Below are positions 1 to 9,023 of a stretch of 64,000 nt of DNA, in pieces (the stretch's first letter is position 1; every line of letters begins with the position of its first letter). The stretch comes from Verrucomicrobiales bacterium. Its GTDB lineage: Bacteria > Verrucomicrobiota > Verrucomicrobiia > Verrucomicrobiales > DEV007. The notes beneath the pieces were generated by a model, which was not told where the DNA came from, searched no databases, and worked only from the letters and a program-made list of their open reading frames with translations. The stretch lies in NCBI GenBank assembly GCA_029940475.1, contig JAPYUT010000008.1:1-64000 (forward strand), given 5' to 3'. The position numbers and the translations under genes were made by a program.

Positions 1-1900
1 CACTGACAAAGGTGCCGGTATTGGTTTCCACCCCGTCACCCAGGCCATCATCGTCACTGTCTTCTTTGGTCGGGTCAGTGCCCAGTTGCTGCTCCTCCCC
101 GTTGCTGAGGCCGTCGTTGTCCGGGTCATCATCAAATCCCTGGGTAAGGTCATTGAAGAAATTCGTCTCCCATGCATCCACCAGCAGGTCCCCGTCAGTG
201 TCTTCCGTGCCGCCGGCGGATGTTTCCAGAAGATGATAATCTCCCACGTTGAAACCCACGCCGGAAAAATCACCGACCTGGTTGTGGGCAAAGAGCTGCA
301 CCTGCGCGCCACCCCCGCGTTCCCAGTAGAGGAATTCCATTTCGTGGTTGCCGAAGGCAAGGTCAACGGCACCGAGGCTGGTGGTTGAGCCACGGTTTAT
401 ATCCGCAATAACCACCGGGTTGCCGTCAATCCACAATCCGCCGCCGTCATCCGAGTTGAACCCGAAGGTGTAAGTGCCCGGTTGACTGATGTAGATCGTG
501 CCTGTTGCCTTGATGGCGTAATCGTTCGTGTCGCCATTCTGTATTCCCAGCAGTGGGAAGGCTTCCGCGTTGGGGAACGGTCCATTGGCATTTTCCCGGA
601 AATTGATTGTCAGGTGGGAAGTTGTTGTCTCGTTGATCAGGTTGCCCACCCCGTCAAACAGGGCCCTGGTGTTGGCTATTGAATTAAGTGCGGAGCCTGA
701 TTGTGCATTGCGAACCAGCCACATACCGGGGGTGTCATTGTCATCCAGGGGGTCGGTGCCGTTGTCAATCTCGATACCGTCGCCCGCACCGTCCTCATCG
801 GTGTCAACAACGTGGGGATCAGTCCCTGTGTCTTCCTCATCGACAAACACCCCGGTGTTTGTCTCCACGCCGTCACTCAAACCGTCAGCATCGCTATCTT
901 CATCCCTGGGATCGGTGCCGGTATCAGCCGCACTGACAAAAATACCGGTATTCGTTTCTGCGCCGTCACCCAGGCCGTCGTCGTCGGTGTCAGAATCAAT
1001 CGGGTTGGTCCTGTTGGCGTATTCATCCTCGTTGTTTACCCCGTCCTCGTCCGGGTCTCCATCAGGACCATTGTCGGGATCCACTGAGCCGTCGTCGTTA
1101 GTGGCAAGGCCGTATCTCTCTTCCCAATTGTTGGGGAGACCGTCATTATCAGTATCCACGGAGGGAGTAGTGTTGATCACGAGGTTATCGATTGTCTTGG
1201 TCTCGTTGGCGCCGCCGACACGGCCGGAGAAGATAAAGGTGAAGGCATCATCGCCGACAAGGCTGGTCGCTACACCTTCGAAGGCCGCGTTGGTAAGCAG
1301 GCCGGTGGTGGTGAAGGAGGCACCGGTGACCGGGTCCCAGCTGATTTCAACCTGGCCGGCGACCGTGGTTCCATCATTAAGGATGGAGCCGTTGGTGAAT
1401 ACCAGGTTGGTGTCCGCTCCGTTGACAATTTCAGAGATGTTGACCCCCTGCTCGGCATCACCGTTCTTCCATGTGTCGATCTCAAAGGAGATGTTGTTGG
1501 CAACATTGCGCCCGGTCATTCCCTCCTCTGCCTGTCCCTGGTCGCCGAGAGGTGCACTGCCCCAGTTGAAGGACATGCCGTCAGCGGGCTCGTTGGCACC
1601 GGGACCGTCGAAAATGCTCAGGTCAAAAGTGGCGCTCCATCCGGTCGAGGCATTGGCAAGCGGAGGCACCGAAAAACTTGCAAAGCCTCCGCCGATACCG
1701 TCCTGGGTCAGTTGCAGAGCCCCGCCCACAACCTTGGCAGTACCAAACATCACCGTGCCGTCACCGAGGTTGGTGGTGCCGTCGGCGAAGCCGTCGAAAT
1801 TCTGGCTATAGATTTCTGCCTTGGCAAGGCCGGCAAAGGCAAGCAGGATCGCGGTGGTAGCGAGGACGGATTGGTGGGACAGTCGATAGCAACTGGGCAT
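1..1900 (-). CDS. Secreted lectin-like / TSP3-repeat / PA14 protein (3' end outside window)
   Basis: Read on the minus strand, an uninterrupted frame runs from an ATG at 1900 to the left edge, about 633 codons, so the C-terminus is missing. Residues 1-28 form a signal peptide. Residues 30-240 look like a concanavalin/lectin-type beta-sandwich (FDGFADGTTNLGDG near the start). From about 245 there is a run of acidic D-x-D-x-D-G repeats of the thrombospondin type 3 kind (for example DTDNDGLPNNW), likely calcium-binding. A PA14-like module follows at about 375-530 (PGTYTFGFNSDDGGGLWIDG), then further TSP3 repeats. Such proteins are exported and usually bind glycans; the exact role is unknown. The long open frame on the opposite strand is a low-complexity mirror of these repeats. 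Confidence 0.85.
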   Translation of the reverse strand, partial: MPSCYRLSHQSVLATTAILLAFAGLAKAEIYSQNFDGFADGTTNLGDGTVMFGTAKVVGGALQLTQDGIGGGFASFSVPPLANASTGWSATFDLSIFDGPGANEPADGMSFNWGSAPLGDQGQAEEGMTGRNVANNISFEIDTWKNGDAEQGVNISEIVNGADTNLVFTNGSILNDGTTVAGQVEISWDPVTGASFTTTGLLTNAAFEGVATSLVGDDAFTFIFSGRVGGANETKTIDNLVINTTPSVDTDNDGLPNNWEERYGLATNDDGSVDPDNGPDGDPDEDGVNNEDEYANRTNPIDSDTDDDGLGDGAETNTGIFVSAADTGTDPRDEDSDADGLSDGVETNTGVFVDEEDTGTDPHVVDTDEDGAGDGIEIDNGTDPLDDNDTPGMWLVRNAQSGSALNSIANTRALFDGVGNLINETTTSHLTINFRENANGPFPNAEAFPLLGIQNGDTNDYAIKATGTIYISQPGTYTFGFNSDDGGGLWIDGNPVVIADINRGSTTSLGAVDLAFGNHEMEFLYWERGGGAQVQLFAHNQVGDFSGVGFNVGDYHLLETSAGGTEDTDGDLLVDAWETNFFNDLTQGFDDDPDNDGLSNGEEQQLGTDPTKEDSDDDGLGDGVETNTGTFVS

Positions 1901-2260
1901 GGTCAAGAATGGTTGAGATTTGATTAATCGAGTTAAGTAACTGGAGATTAAATAGTTTTAGCAAATCAAGGCAATTCAGGTCAAGATTTTGTGTATTTAA
2001 TGTGTTCGGGGGGAGTGTTTTTGGACGAGACGATACTTCTCATTACCTAATCCGGATACCCGATCCGGGGTTCAGGAATCATTAAACCCCGGAACCCCGT
2101 TTTTTGCGGAGCAGGCAAAAAAATCCTGCTTGTCGTAATGTTTCAGCCATCTTGTGATGGCAAGGTAAAAGCAGCATGAACATACGCGGCCAGTTCGCGC
2201 GCGTTTGATGCCAATTGACAATGAAAAATTAGGCAACCAGACCGAGTAGCGGTCCACAAG
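1901..2260. other. Intergenic region between divergent secreted-protein genes
   Basis: No convincing gene here. It should hold the promoters of both flanking genes. Two short inverted repeats are visible: an 8-bp stem CCGGGGTT/AACCCCGG (2065-2092) followed after a few bases by six T, and AGCAGG/CCTGCT (2110-2130) around an A-rich loop. Because the flanking genes point away from each other, neither has an obvious terminator role. Confidence 0.4.
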
Positions 2261-3622
2261 ATGCAAACCATAAACAGATTACCGAATGCCGGTGCTTTGG
2301 TAATGATGGTGATCATTTTCTCCTTAGCCGGCAGTGAATCCAGGGGCGGTGGTCAGCTAACTCTTTCCCATATCTCGACGATGGAGATGGCGGCTGGAAC
2401 CCATCGCCCGGAGATCCGGGTGCGAGCGGACGGTGGCCTGATTGTGGTGGTGGTTGAACCGGGTCCGGGAGCCAATGAAATCGGGCGCATTAAGCACCAG
2501 GCATACCTCTTCGACACGGACCTGCAGCAGGAGGGTGCCCCGTTTCCGGTGGCGGCAATAGATGCCACTTATGGTGAACCGGCGGATCACCGGGCTATTC
2601 TGGTGGATGATGAACTTGTGGTGGTCTACCAGACCCTGAACTACGGGGAGGATAAGCCCGTGGGAGGGGGTGGTCCCTCTGAGGATTTTGCCACCGACCA
2701 ATCCCTGATGATGGCCCGCTTTGACATGGATGGTAATGAACTGATGCGCGCTGCGATTGTTGCCCAGGTCACCGATTTCACTGAGGATAATTTTCCGGAT
2801 CACTGCATGCTGTGGACCGGGGATAAGCTACTGGTGAGCACCGGAACCCGTGCTGATCTGCTTCGTATCCGGGAGGTAAAGCTCGACGGTGGAATCCTGG
2901 CCATGCACACAATCCCAACCTCAAGGGATGGTATTGACACTAACATCGGCAACAGCATGCACATGCATGGCGACCAGGTTCGTTTCGTTGCCAGTCTGGG
3001 TCCCGTTGGGCCCGGCCGGATCACAGTCAATGCCCTGGATGATACCTTTGCCGTGAGCCGGCTTGCCAGCGTGGGCAATGACAGCCTGGAGCGGCATTTT
3101 CCCACTGACAGCCAGCTGGTGGGTGATTACACACTAGTGTCCTACATTGCCCGGGAGCTGGGGGGAGACCGCGACATGCTGCTCAACCCGTACGGGGTAA
3201 GACTGGCGGTGCTCGATTCATCCCTTGAACTGGTGGATGATATTGCGGTGGGGGATGGCGGGTTTGCGCACGTGCATCCCACCATGGCTTACCTCGGTGG
3301 TCGCCTCTACTTGGCCTGGAGCAAGCGCAGCGAGCGCGGTGCCCCGCAGGTGCAGGTGGAGTGTTATGAGGTAACCCGGAGCGTCCGCGAAGCCATTGAG
3401 ATTTTCGATTTACGCCATGTGACCGATCCTGCCGGGTTCAGCCTGGATTTCACTTCAAGCCCGGGGGCAAGCTATTTGATTGAGGTTAGCGATGACCTTT
3501 CGGCCTGGAGCCGGCTTGAAGATGCTTTCCCCTCCGGCGGAGAGCAAAGCACCTTCACCGAGTTGGGTTTGCCGGCGGATCATCGGCGGCGCTTCTTCAG
3601 AATCTCGGAGAATGAGGGCTGA
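2261..3622 (+). CDS. Exported protein of unknown function, probable beta-propeller with C-terminal Verrucomicrobia-type module
   Basis: 453 residues from ATG. A hydrophobic N-terminal segment (about residues 12-25) suggests export. The body is rich in short beta-strand-like blocks with repeated phrases such as DELVVVYQT, GDKLLVSTG and GGRLYLAWSK, spaced as in a sialidase- or BNR-like propeller; I infer that fold without naming a family. The last 60 residues (SPGASYLIEVSDDLSAWSRL, ending in FFRISENEG) form a small beta module common at the C-terminus of secreted proteins in this phylum. It stands alone. No catalytic motif was recognised. Confidence 0.75.
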   Translation: MQTINRLPNAGALVMMVIIFSLAGSESRGGGQLTLSHISTMEMAAGTHRPEIRVRADGGLIVVVVEPGPGANEIGRIKHQAYLFDTDLQQEGAPFPVAAIDATYGEPADHRAILVDDELVVVYQTLNYGEDKPVGGGGPSEDFATDQSLMMARFDMDGNELMRAAIVAQVTDFTEDNFPDHCMLWTGDKLLVSTGTRADLLRIREVKLDGGILAMHTIPTSRDGIDTNIGNSMHMHGDQVRFVASLGPVGPGRITVNALDDTFAVSRLASVGNDSLERHFPTDSQLVGDYTLVSYIARELGGDRDMLLNPYGVRLAVLDSSLELVDDIAVGDGGFAHVHPTMAYLGGRLYLAWSKRSERGAPQVQVECYEVTRSVREAIEIFDLRHVTDPAGFSLDFTSSPGASYLIEVSDDLSAWSRLEDAFPSGGEQSTFTELGLPADHRRRFFRISENEG

Positions 3623-3971
3623 ATGACATTTGCGGGTTATCCCTGGTTTTCTTTAGTTTTGCCTTTTCCCAGGGTGCCAGAGATGTTGGAACGGCAATGA
3701 AAGATGAGCCTCGAGGCTTGATTCTGAAGTTTGCCCCTACATTCGAGCCACTTAATTTACTAGAAAACGCCCTTCAGCCAAGTACCTAAGAATTGATCGC
3801 TATATAGAATTTTCGCCCGGATTAGGCGCAAATTTGAAGTGAATTTTAGTTAAGATTATTAACAGTAATTAACAATTTACAGGTACAAAAAAAAACTCGT
3901 TTCGTAAGTCGTTGATGTCCATAATTGAGGCTCAAAACAACGGATTAGGGATAATTTTTGCTTTGACCAAA

Positions 3972-4019
3972 GCACAATATATTGTGCATAGTAACCATCG
4001 CTCTAACAAGATGTAGTGG
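3972..4019 (+). promoter_or_regulatory. Tandem NrdR boxes upstream of nrdBA
   Basis: Box 1 is the perfect 16-bp palindrome GCACAATATATTGTGC at 3972-3987, which fits the published NrdR consensus acaCwAtATaTwGtgt at all core positions. A weaker second copy, TAACAAGATGTAGTGG, lies at 4004-4019 with 11 of 16 matches. The two start 32 bp apart, three helical turns, the spacing typical of paired NrdR boxes. Box 1 sits between a TTGACC -35-like and a CATAGT -10-like element, so binding would block the promoter. nrdR itself is not in the window. Confidence 0.8.
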
Positions 4020-4063
4020 TTTGCGTGAAGCACTGCCACTGGGTCCAGGGGAGCGATAACAGG

Positions 4064-4120
4064 GGGATTTCTAAGGCTTTGAGGCACCGTTTTTGGCGGA
4101 GCTTCGGCCGAAAAAATCCC
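4064..4120 (+). other. Possible stem-loop in the nrd leader
   Basis: GGGATTT (4064-4070) can pair with AAATCCC (4114-4120), enclosing a 43-nt segment that contains a small CGG/CCG stem. It lies between the NrdR boxes and the nrdB start, inside the predicted untranslated leader. No known riboswitch family was recognised. Confidence 0.25.
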
Positions 4121-4180
4121 TAAGATATCCTGAATTTAACGAGAATTTGATAGATCGCTGTTGCGCGAAACTTAAGGCTG

Positions 4181-5266
4181 ATGGAAAAGACGTTCAAAAT
4201 TGGAAGCAAAAGCTTTGTACTGGACAGCGATAAGGCGGAAGAGGCTTTTGCCTCCAAGTCGGTGATCAACGGCCGCAAGACAGAGGCTTTCAATCTTTTA
4301 CCCCTCAAATATCAGTGGGCTTACGAGCTCTACCGCACCATGAAGGCTAATCACTGGGAGCCTGAGGATATTGCGATGGGCAAGGATATTGAGCAGTGGC
4401 AGTCGGACCACGAGCTTAGCGATGCGGAACGATGGATTATCCGCATGGGTATCGGTTATTTCTCGGCTGCCGAGGGGATTGTTGGTGACAATATCCTGCA
4501 CGTGATCAGGGAACTGGTCACTGCGCCTGAATTAAAACTGGTTCTTGGGCGTCATGCGCATGAGGAGAACATTCATGCTGATTCACTGCTCTACATGATC
4601 AGTTCGCTGGGCATCAATCCGCATGAGTGCGAGGCGATGTTTGAGCAAATTCCAACGATCAAGCGCAAGAACGAGTTCGTTACCCGTGTTTCTCATTCCC
4701 TGCGGCGTGACATTGACCTGACTGTCCCGGAGAACAAGAAGTTACTGGCCAAGGATATTTTTGTTTTTGGCCAATGCATGGAGGGCACGCAGTTTTACGG
4801 CCTCTTTGGCATGATCTTAAGCCTCTATCGGCAGAATAAGTTCATCGGTATCGGGCAGATGTTCCGCTACACCTTACGGGACGAGTCCAACCATATCGAG
4901 TTGTTGCGTAACCTGTTCATGGACCTCATTGAGGAGAATAAGGAGATCTGGACTGAGGATTTTCGCGAAGAACTGCGCGAGACGATGCGTGAGGCTGTGG
5001 CACTTGAGAAAGAATTCATAGCAGACTGCCTGCCTGTGAATTCGCTGGGTTTGAGTTGCGAGGATTTCCTCTGCTATATTGACTATATTGCCGATCGTCG
5101 CCTTGATGGGGTGGGATTATCGCCATTGAACCCGGGAGCGGAGAATCCTTTCCCATGGCTGGCTGAGATGATGGATATCAGCAAGGAGCAGAATTTCTTT
5201 GAGGGCAGGGTTACCGAGTATCAGAAAACGTCGGCCCTGGAGGTGGTTAGTGACGACGAGCTTTAA
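4181..5266 (+). CDS. nrdB: Ribonucleotide reductase small (R2) subunit, class Ic-like, lacking the radical Tyr
   Basis: 361 residues, close to the chlamydial R2 length. R2 houses the dimetal centre that starts the radical used by the large subunit to reduce ribonucleotides. All six metal ligands are visible: E98, E129, H132, E201, E235 and H238. The first is Glu rather than the usual Asp, as in chlamydial class Ic R2. The residue four after the helix His, where class Ia has the radical Tyr and Chlamydia has Phe, is Leu136 (sequence EENIHADSLLY). The C-terminal Tyr of the radical path is kept (VTEYQ). nrdA follows after 90 bp. A Mn/Fe cofactor is inferred, not shown. Confidence 0.95.
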   Translation: MEKTFKIGSKSFVLDSDKAEEAFASKSVINGRKTEAFNLLPLKYQWAYELYRTMKANHWEPEDIAMGKDIEQWQSDHELSDAERWIIRMGIGYFSAAEGIVGDNILHVIRELVTAPELKLVLGRHAHEENIHADSLLYMISSLGINPHECEAMFEQIPTIKRKNEFVTRVSHSLRRDIDLTVPENKKLLAKDIFVFGQCMEGTQFYGLFGMILSLYRQNKFIGIGQMFRYTLRDESNHIELLRNLFMDLIEENKEIWTEDFREELRETMREAVALEKEFIADCLPVNSLGLSCEDFLCYIDYIADRRLDGVGLSPLNPGAENPFPWLAEMMDISKEQNFFEGRVTEYQKTSALEVVSDDEL

Positions 5267-5356
5267 GTAAACGTTGCTGCGGCAGGACTTGCCGGCAGCT
5301 GACAAACTAAAAAGGACAGAACTGCCCTAGCACCAACTTTTGCGGAAAAATTTCAG

Positions 5357-8300
5357 ATGATCGTGAGAAATATACTAAAAGAGGATATTCAGCTTAAACA
5401 GTTTGCCGCGCAACCCACTGAGCACAATCCCCCCCGTTTCGACTGGTCTGAATACGCCCGTGAGCAAACACCCGCATTGCCGGGACAACTCCAGATTAAG
5501 ATCGAGATAGGCGGGCAGACCCGCGATTATGATATCGCTGAAGTGGCGGATACGGTGGGTGGTGCGCTTACTGATCTTCTCCTCTCCCGCGAAGAGGAGG
5601 ATATTTTTAATGATAAAAACCAGCGTCTTGTTGCCGGTATTGCGTGTTCGGTAACCGAGGAAATAGTCGAGCAGAGTGAACAGTCCAGGGCTTCGGAGAT
5701 TACTTTTGATTCGACCGAGATGTCCAAGATCATAGAGCGTGCACTGGTGAAGAATAATGCGCATGACGTTGCCCGCTCCCTTATCATTCGCTCCCAACGC
5801 AATGCGGCAGGCTCCACCATCGAGGATGGATCCCAGCAACGGCTTACAAGCGTCATCAGGCGCAATGGCATGGCTGTGAGGTGGAACCCGAACAAGGTGG
5901 AGATTGCGGTGCGCAAGGCGTTTCTCTCGTTGCACCTTGACTCGAGTCCCGCGGAGGATGTGGCGCAGGCGGTTGGTGATCATATTGCCGAGGGATCTAC
6001 AGAGTTTATCCATATTGAGGATCTGCAGGATCGTGTTCAGGAGGAACTGATGCGGCGGGGATATTTCAAGGTTGCCGAGGCATATATCCTTTATCGTGCG
6101 CATCGTGCTGTCTTGCGTGAAACCGAGCAGCAGGAGTCCCTGGATGAGGTGGTCGCAGGTGGAGAGGATCCGAACCAGGACTCCTTGATATTGGTTCGCA
6201 ATATAGACGACTCGACTTTTCTATGGGATGGCGCAGACCTGCGCAAGCGTATTGAGTTCGCATCTCTCAGGCTTGACCTGTGTCTGGATTCCGAGGAAAT
6301 CGAGCGTGAATTGCGCCGTTCGGTTTTTCCCGAGATGTCCAAGTCCGATCTCGACAAGACTATTATTCTCAATGCCAAAAGCCTGATCGAGCAAGACGCG
6401 GATTTTGCTCAGTTTTCTGCCCGGATTCTACTGACCTATATCTATGAGGAGGTTTTGGAGTGGGATATTATCAGGGATGGCATCGGGGAACTACCTGCGG
6501 CGCATCGCAGAGGGTTCAAGGCCGGGCTGCAACGGGGCATTGGAATTGACCGTTTCGACAAGCGGCTGAGGGAACATGAGATTGACAAGCTTGCCGATGT
6601 GATTGATCCCGCAGCTGATCTTGATTTTGATTATCTTGGTATTCAGACTCTCTATGACCGCTACCTGACGATTGACAAGACGGGTGACGTGCATCGCCGG
6701 ATTGAGACGCCGCAATTGTTCTGGATGCGTGTCGCGATGGGATTGTTCCGTGACGAGAAAGAAGATGCCACCGGCAAGATTATTGCGCTCTACAGGCTTT
6801 ATAAGGCGCGTCGTTTTTGTTCATCAACGCCGACACTTTTCAATTCCGGGACGAATCACTCGCAGCTCAGCTCGTGTTACCTATACAAGGTGGATGACTC
6901 GATTGAGTCGATCATGCAGCGTGGAATTGCAGAGAATGCTTATCTTTCAAAGTGGGCCGGCGGGCTGGGAGGATCATGGACTGCCGTGCGCGGCACCGGC
7001 AGTCATATTCACGGCACCAACGGTGAAAGTCAGGGAGTAATTCCATTCCTGAAAATGCACAATGATCAACTGGTGGCGGTCAACCAGGGTGGCAAGCGGC
7101 GTGGTTCCGGCTGCGCATACCTGGAGAGCTGGCATGTCGATATAGGTGATTTTCTTGAGCTGCGCAAGAATACCGGTGATGAACGGCGTCGTGCCCATGA
7201 CATGAACACCGCGAACTGGATTCCGGACCTGTTCATGAAACGCATGGAGGCTCGTGAGGACTGGACATTATTCCGGACAAATGAGACGCCTGATTTACAT
7301 GAACTTTACGGTAGCGCCTTTGAGCAGCGCTATATTGAGTATGAAGCCAAGGCTGCTGCGGGTGAGATTTACGGCAAGTCAGTTCCTGCCATCGAGATGT
7401 GGAAGAACATGCTCAAGATGCTCTTTGAGACCGGGCACCCGTGGATTACCTTCAAGGACCCGTGCAACGTCCGCAGTCCGCAGGATCATTGCGGCGTGAT
7501 CCATAGTTCAAACCTGTGCACTGAGATTACACTCAATACCGGCGAGGATGAGACTGCCGTTTGCAACCTTGGTTCTGTGGTCATTGACAATCATCTTGAT
7601 GACAAGGGTGAGATAGACCATGAAAAATTGCGCGAGACTGTTGGGATTGCGGTGCGTGCATTGGATAATGTCATTGATATCAATTTCTACCCGACCGATG
7701 CGGCACGCCGCGCCAACCAGAGGCATCGCCCGATTGGGCTCGGGGTAATGGGTCTGCAGAATGCACTGTTCCAGCGTGATACGCCCTTTGCCTCCCAGGA
7801 GGCCATTGAGTTTAACGATGAGTTCATGGAGGCGATTGCCTATTACGCTTATGAGGCGTCGAGTGATTTAGCTGCCGAGCATGGAGTCTACTCGAGTTAC
7901 AAGGGGTCCAAGTGGCATCGGGGGCTGTTGCCGCCGGATACCGTAGATTTACTGGAACGTGAGCGGGGGCAGGAAATCAAGGTTCCACGAGGAGGTAAGC
8001 TCAATTGGGATTTGCTGCGGGTGAAGATTCAGAAGCAGGGAATGCGTAACTCCAACGTGCTCGCGATTGCGCCAACAGCGACAATATCCAACATCATGGG
8101 AAGTTCGCCCTGCATTGAACCGACCTACAAGAATCTCTTCGTCAAGAGCAACCTTTCCGGCGATTTCATTGTTCTTAATTCCTACCTTGTGCGTGACCTC
8201 AAGAAACTTGGCCTTTGGGGCAAGGACATGGCGGATCAGTTAAAGTATCACGATGGTGAGATCGGGGATATTGATGAGATTCCGGACGAGCTCAAAAAGA

Positions 8301-8647
8301 AATACACCACGGCATTCTCCATCGATCACCGCTGGCTCATTGATGCTGCCGCCCGTCGCCAGAAATGGATCGATCAATCCCAGTCACTGAACCTTTTTAT
8401 AGCCAAGCCGGATCTTAAGGAGCTCTCACACATGTATCGTGCCGCTTGGCATGCCGGGCTGAAGACGACTTATTACCTGCGCAGCTTGGCAGCCTCAAAT
8501 ATTGAAAAATCGACGGTGAACACTAAAAAGGATGTGCGCATAGAATCATTGGAGAAAGAGGATAAGAAGGAGCCCAGCGCTGAGGAGGTCGAGGCGTGCA
8601 GCCTGGAGGCAATGATGAACGGCGGTGAGTGTGAGGCTTGCCAGTAA
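5357..8647 (+). CDS. nrdA: Ribonucleotide reductase large (R1, alpha) subunit with repeated ATP-cones
   Basis: 1096 residues, much longer than E. coli NrdA (761) and similar to the roughly 1050-residue chlamydial enzyme. Three ATP-cone-like units precede the barrel: a degenerate one at about 50-150, a clear one at about 163-262 (VIRRNGMAVRWNPNKVEIAV) and the usual N-terminal one at about 276-372. Catalytic residues are present: C507 (SSCYLY), N719/C721/E723 (NLCTEI), C736 (VCNLG), the stacked Y1039-Y1040, and the C-terminal redox pair C1092/C1095 (CEAC). It forms the holoenzyme with the upstream nrdB product and is co-transcribed under the NrdR operator. Multiple cones imply layered ATP/dATP control. 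Confidence 0.97.
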   Translation: MIVRNILKEDIQLKQFAAQPTEHNPPRFDWSEYAREQTPALPGQLQIKIEIGGQTRDYDIAEVADTVGGALTDLLLSREEEDIFNDKNQRLVAGIACSVTEEIVEQSEQSRASEITFDSTEMSKIIERALVKNNAHDVARSLIIRSQRNAAGSTIEDGSQQRLTSVIRRNGMAVRWNPNKVEIAVRKAFLSLHLDSSPAEDVAQAVGDHIAEGSTEFIHIEDLQDRVQEELMRRGYFKVAEAYILYRAHRAVLRETEQQESLDEVVAGGEDPNQDSLILVRNIDDSTFLWDGADLRKRIEFASLRLDLCLDSEEIERELRRSVFPEMSKSDLDKTIILNAKSLIEQDADFAQFSARILLTYIYEEVLEWDIIRDGIGELPAAHRRGFKAGLQRGIGIDRFDKRLREHEIDKLADVIDPAADLDFDYLGIQTLYDRYLTIDKTGDVHRRIETPQLFWMRVAMGLFRDEKEDATGKIIALYRLYKARRFCSSTPTLFNSGTNHSQLSSCYLYKVDDSIESIMQRGIAENAYLSKWAGGLGGSWTAVRGTGSHIHGTNGESQGVIPFLKMHNDQLVAVNQGGKRRGSGCAYLESWHVDIGDFLELRKNTGDERRRAHDMNTANWIPDLFMKRMEAREDWTLFRTNETPDLHELYGSAFEQRYIEYEAKAAAGEIYGKSVPAIEMWKNMLKMLFETGHPWITFKDPCNVRSPQDHCGVIHSSNLCTEITLNTGEDETAVCNLGSVVIDNHLDDKGEIDHEKLRETVGIAVRALDNVIDINFYPTDAARRANQRHRPIGLGVMGLQNALFQRDTPFASQEAIEFNDEFMEAIAYYAYEASSDLAAEHGVYSSYKGSKWHRGLLPPDTVDLLERERGQEIKVPRGGKLNWDLLRVKIQKQGMRNSNVLAIAPTATISNIMGSSPCIEPTYKNLFVKSNLSGDFIVLNSYLVRDLKKLGLWGKDMADQLKYHDGEIGDIDEIPDELKKKYTTAFSIDHRWLIDAAARRQKWIDQSQSLNLFIAKPDLKELSHMYRAAWHAGLKTTYYLRSLAASNIEKSTVNTKKDVRIESLEKEDKKEPSAEEVEACSLEAMMNGGECEACQ

Positions 8648-8679
8648 GCTTTAATGTCTCCTGGGAAACGTTGATTACA

Positions 8680-8823
8680 ATGAGTGAGCAGAATGATATT
8701 GATAGTGACAAGATTGTGATTGCACTTCCCCGGAGTGGAGCTGCGCCGTTTGTGCCTGAATCATCAGGGCATGATCGGGTTGATGGCGGGCCCGATGATT
8801 GGGAGCCGGTATTAGCTGATTGA
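8680..8823 (+). CDS. Small acidic hypothetical protein downstream of nrdA
   Basis: A 47-residue frame beginning MSEQNDIDSDKIVIALPRSG, 32 bp after the nrdA stop and in the same direction. It is strongly acidic and ends DDWEPVLAD. There is no hydrophobic segment and no recognised domain. Position suggests the last gene of the nrd operon, but no clear Shine-Dalgarno is seen and it may be spurious. Confidence 0.35.
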   Translation: MSEQNDIDSDKIVIALPRSGAAPFVPESSGHDRVDGGPDDWEPVLAD

Positions 8824-8870
8824 TGATTTTTTCTTCAGGGCATCGCCTGACCCGGGACGGAGCCGTTTTT

Positions 8871-8892
8871 AACCAACCAACCAACCAACCAA
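8871..8892. repeat. AACC tetranucleotide microsatellite
   Basis: Five and a half perfect AACC units lie in the gap between the nrd operon and the converging ribE. The array is outside any supported gene. Such short arrays can vary in length by slippage. Confidence 0.9.
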
Positions 8893-9023
8893 GCGGCATT
8901 CCTTCCGGGAAACCCCGGGAACGGATGTCGTTTTGTTGTCCATTGGCAGCGGATCTTTGCGTATGTCCTTTGTATGCCCCGGTGATATTCGCGCTGTGTA
9001 GCGCGCGTCTTGCCTTTACTGTG

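Larger units (their letters stand above)
3623..4180. other. Long nrd leader / intergenic region
   Basis: 558 bp without a gene. The first 300 bp are A+T-rich with nothing recognised. The second half holds the nrd control region: a tandem NrdR-type operator (3972-4019) and a potential leader stem-loop (4064-4120). A -35-like TTGACC at 3963-3968 and a -10-like CATAGT at 3987-3992 flank the first operator. Confidence 0.5.

Noticed and set aside
528-1811. 427-codon open frame on the plus strand
   Set aside because: It is a mirror of the acidic calcium-repeat gene on the minus strand; the translation is low-complexity Ser/Pro/Val with no domain.
5375-6103. 242-codon minus-strand frame inside nrdA
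   Set aside because: It overlaps well-supported coding sequence of NrdA and its translation shows no protein-like features.
8871-8892. CRISPR-like array
   Set aside because: It is a simple AACC microsatellite without spacers.
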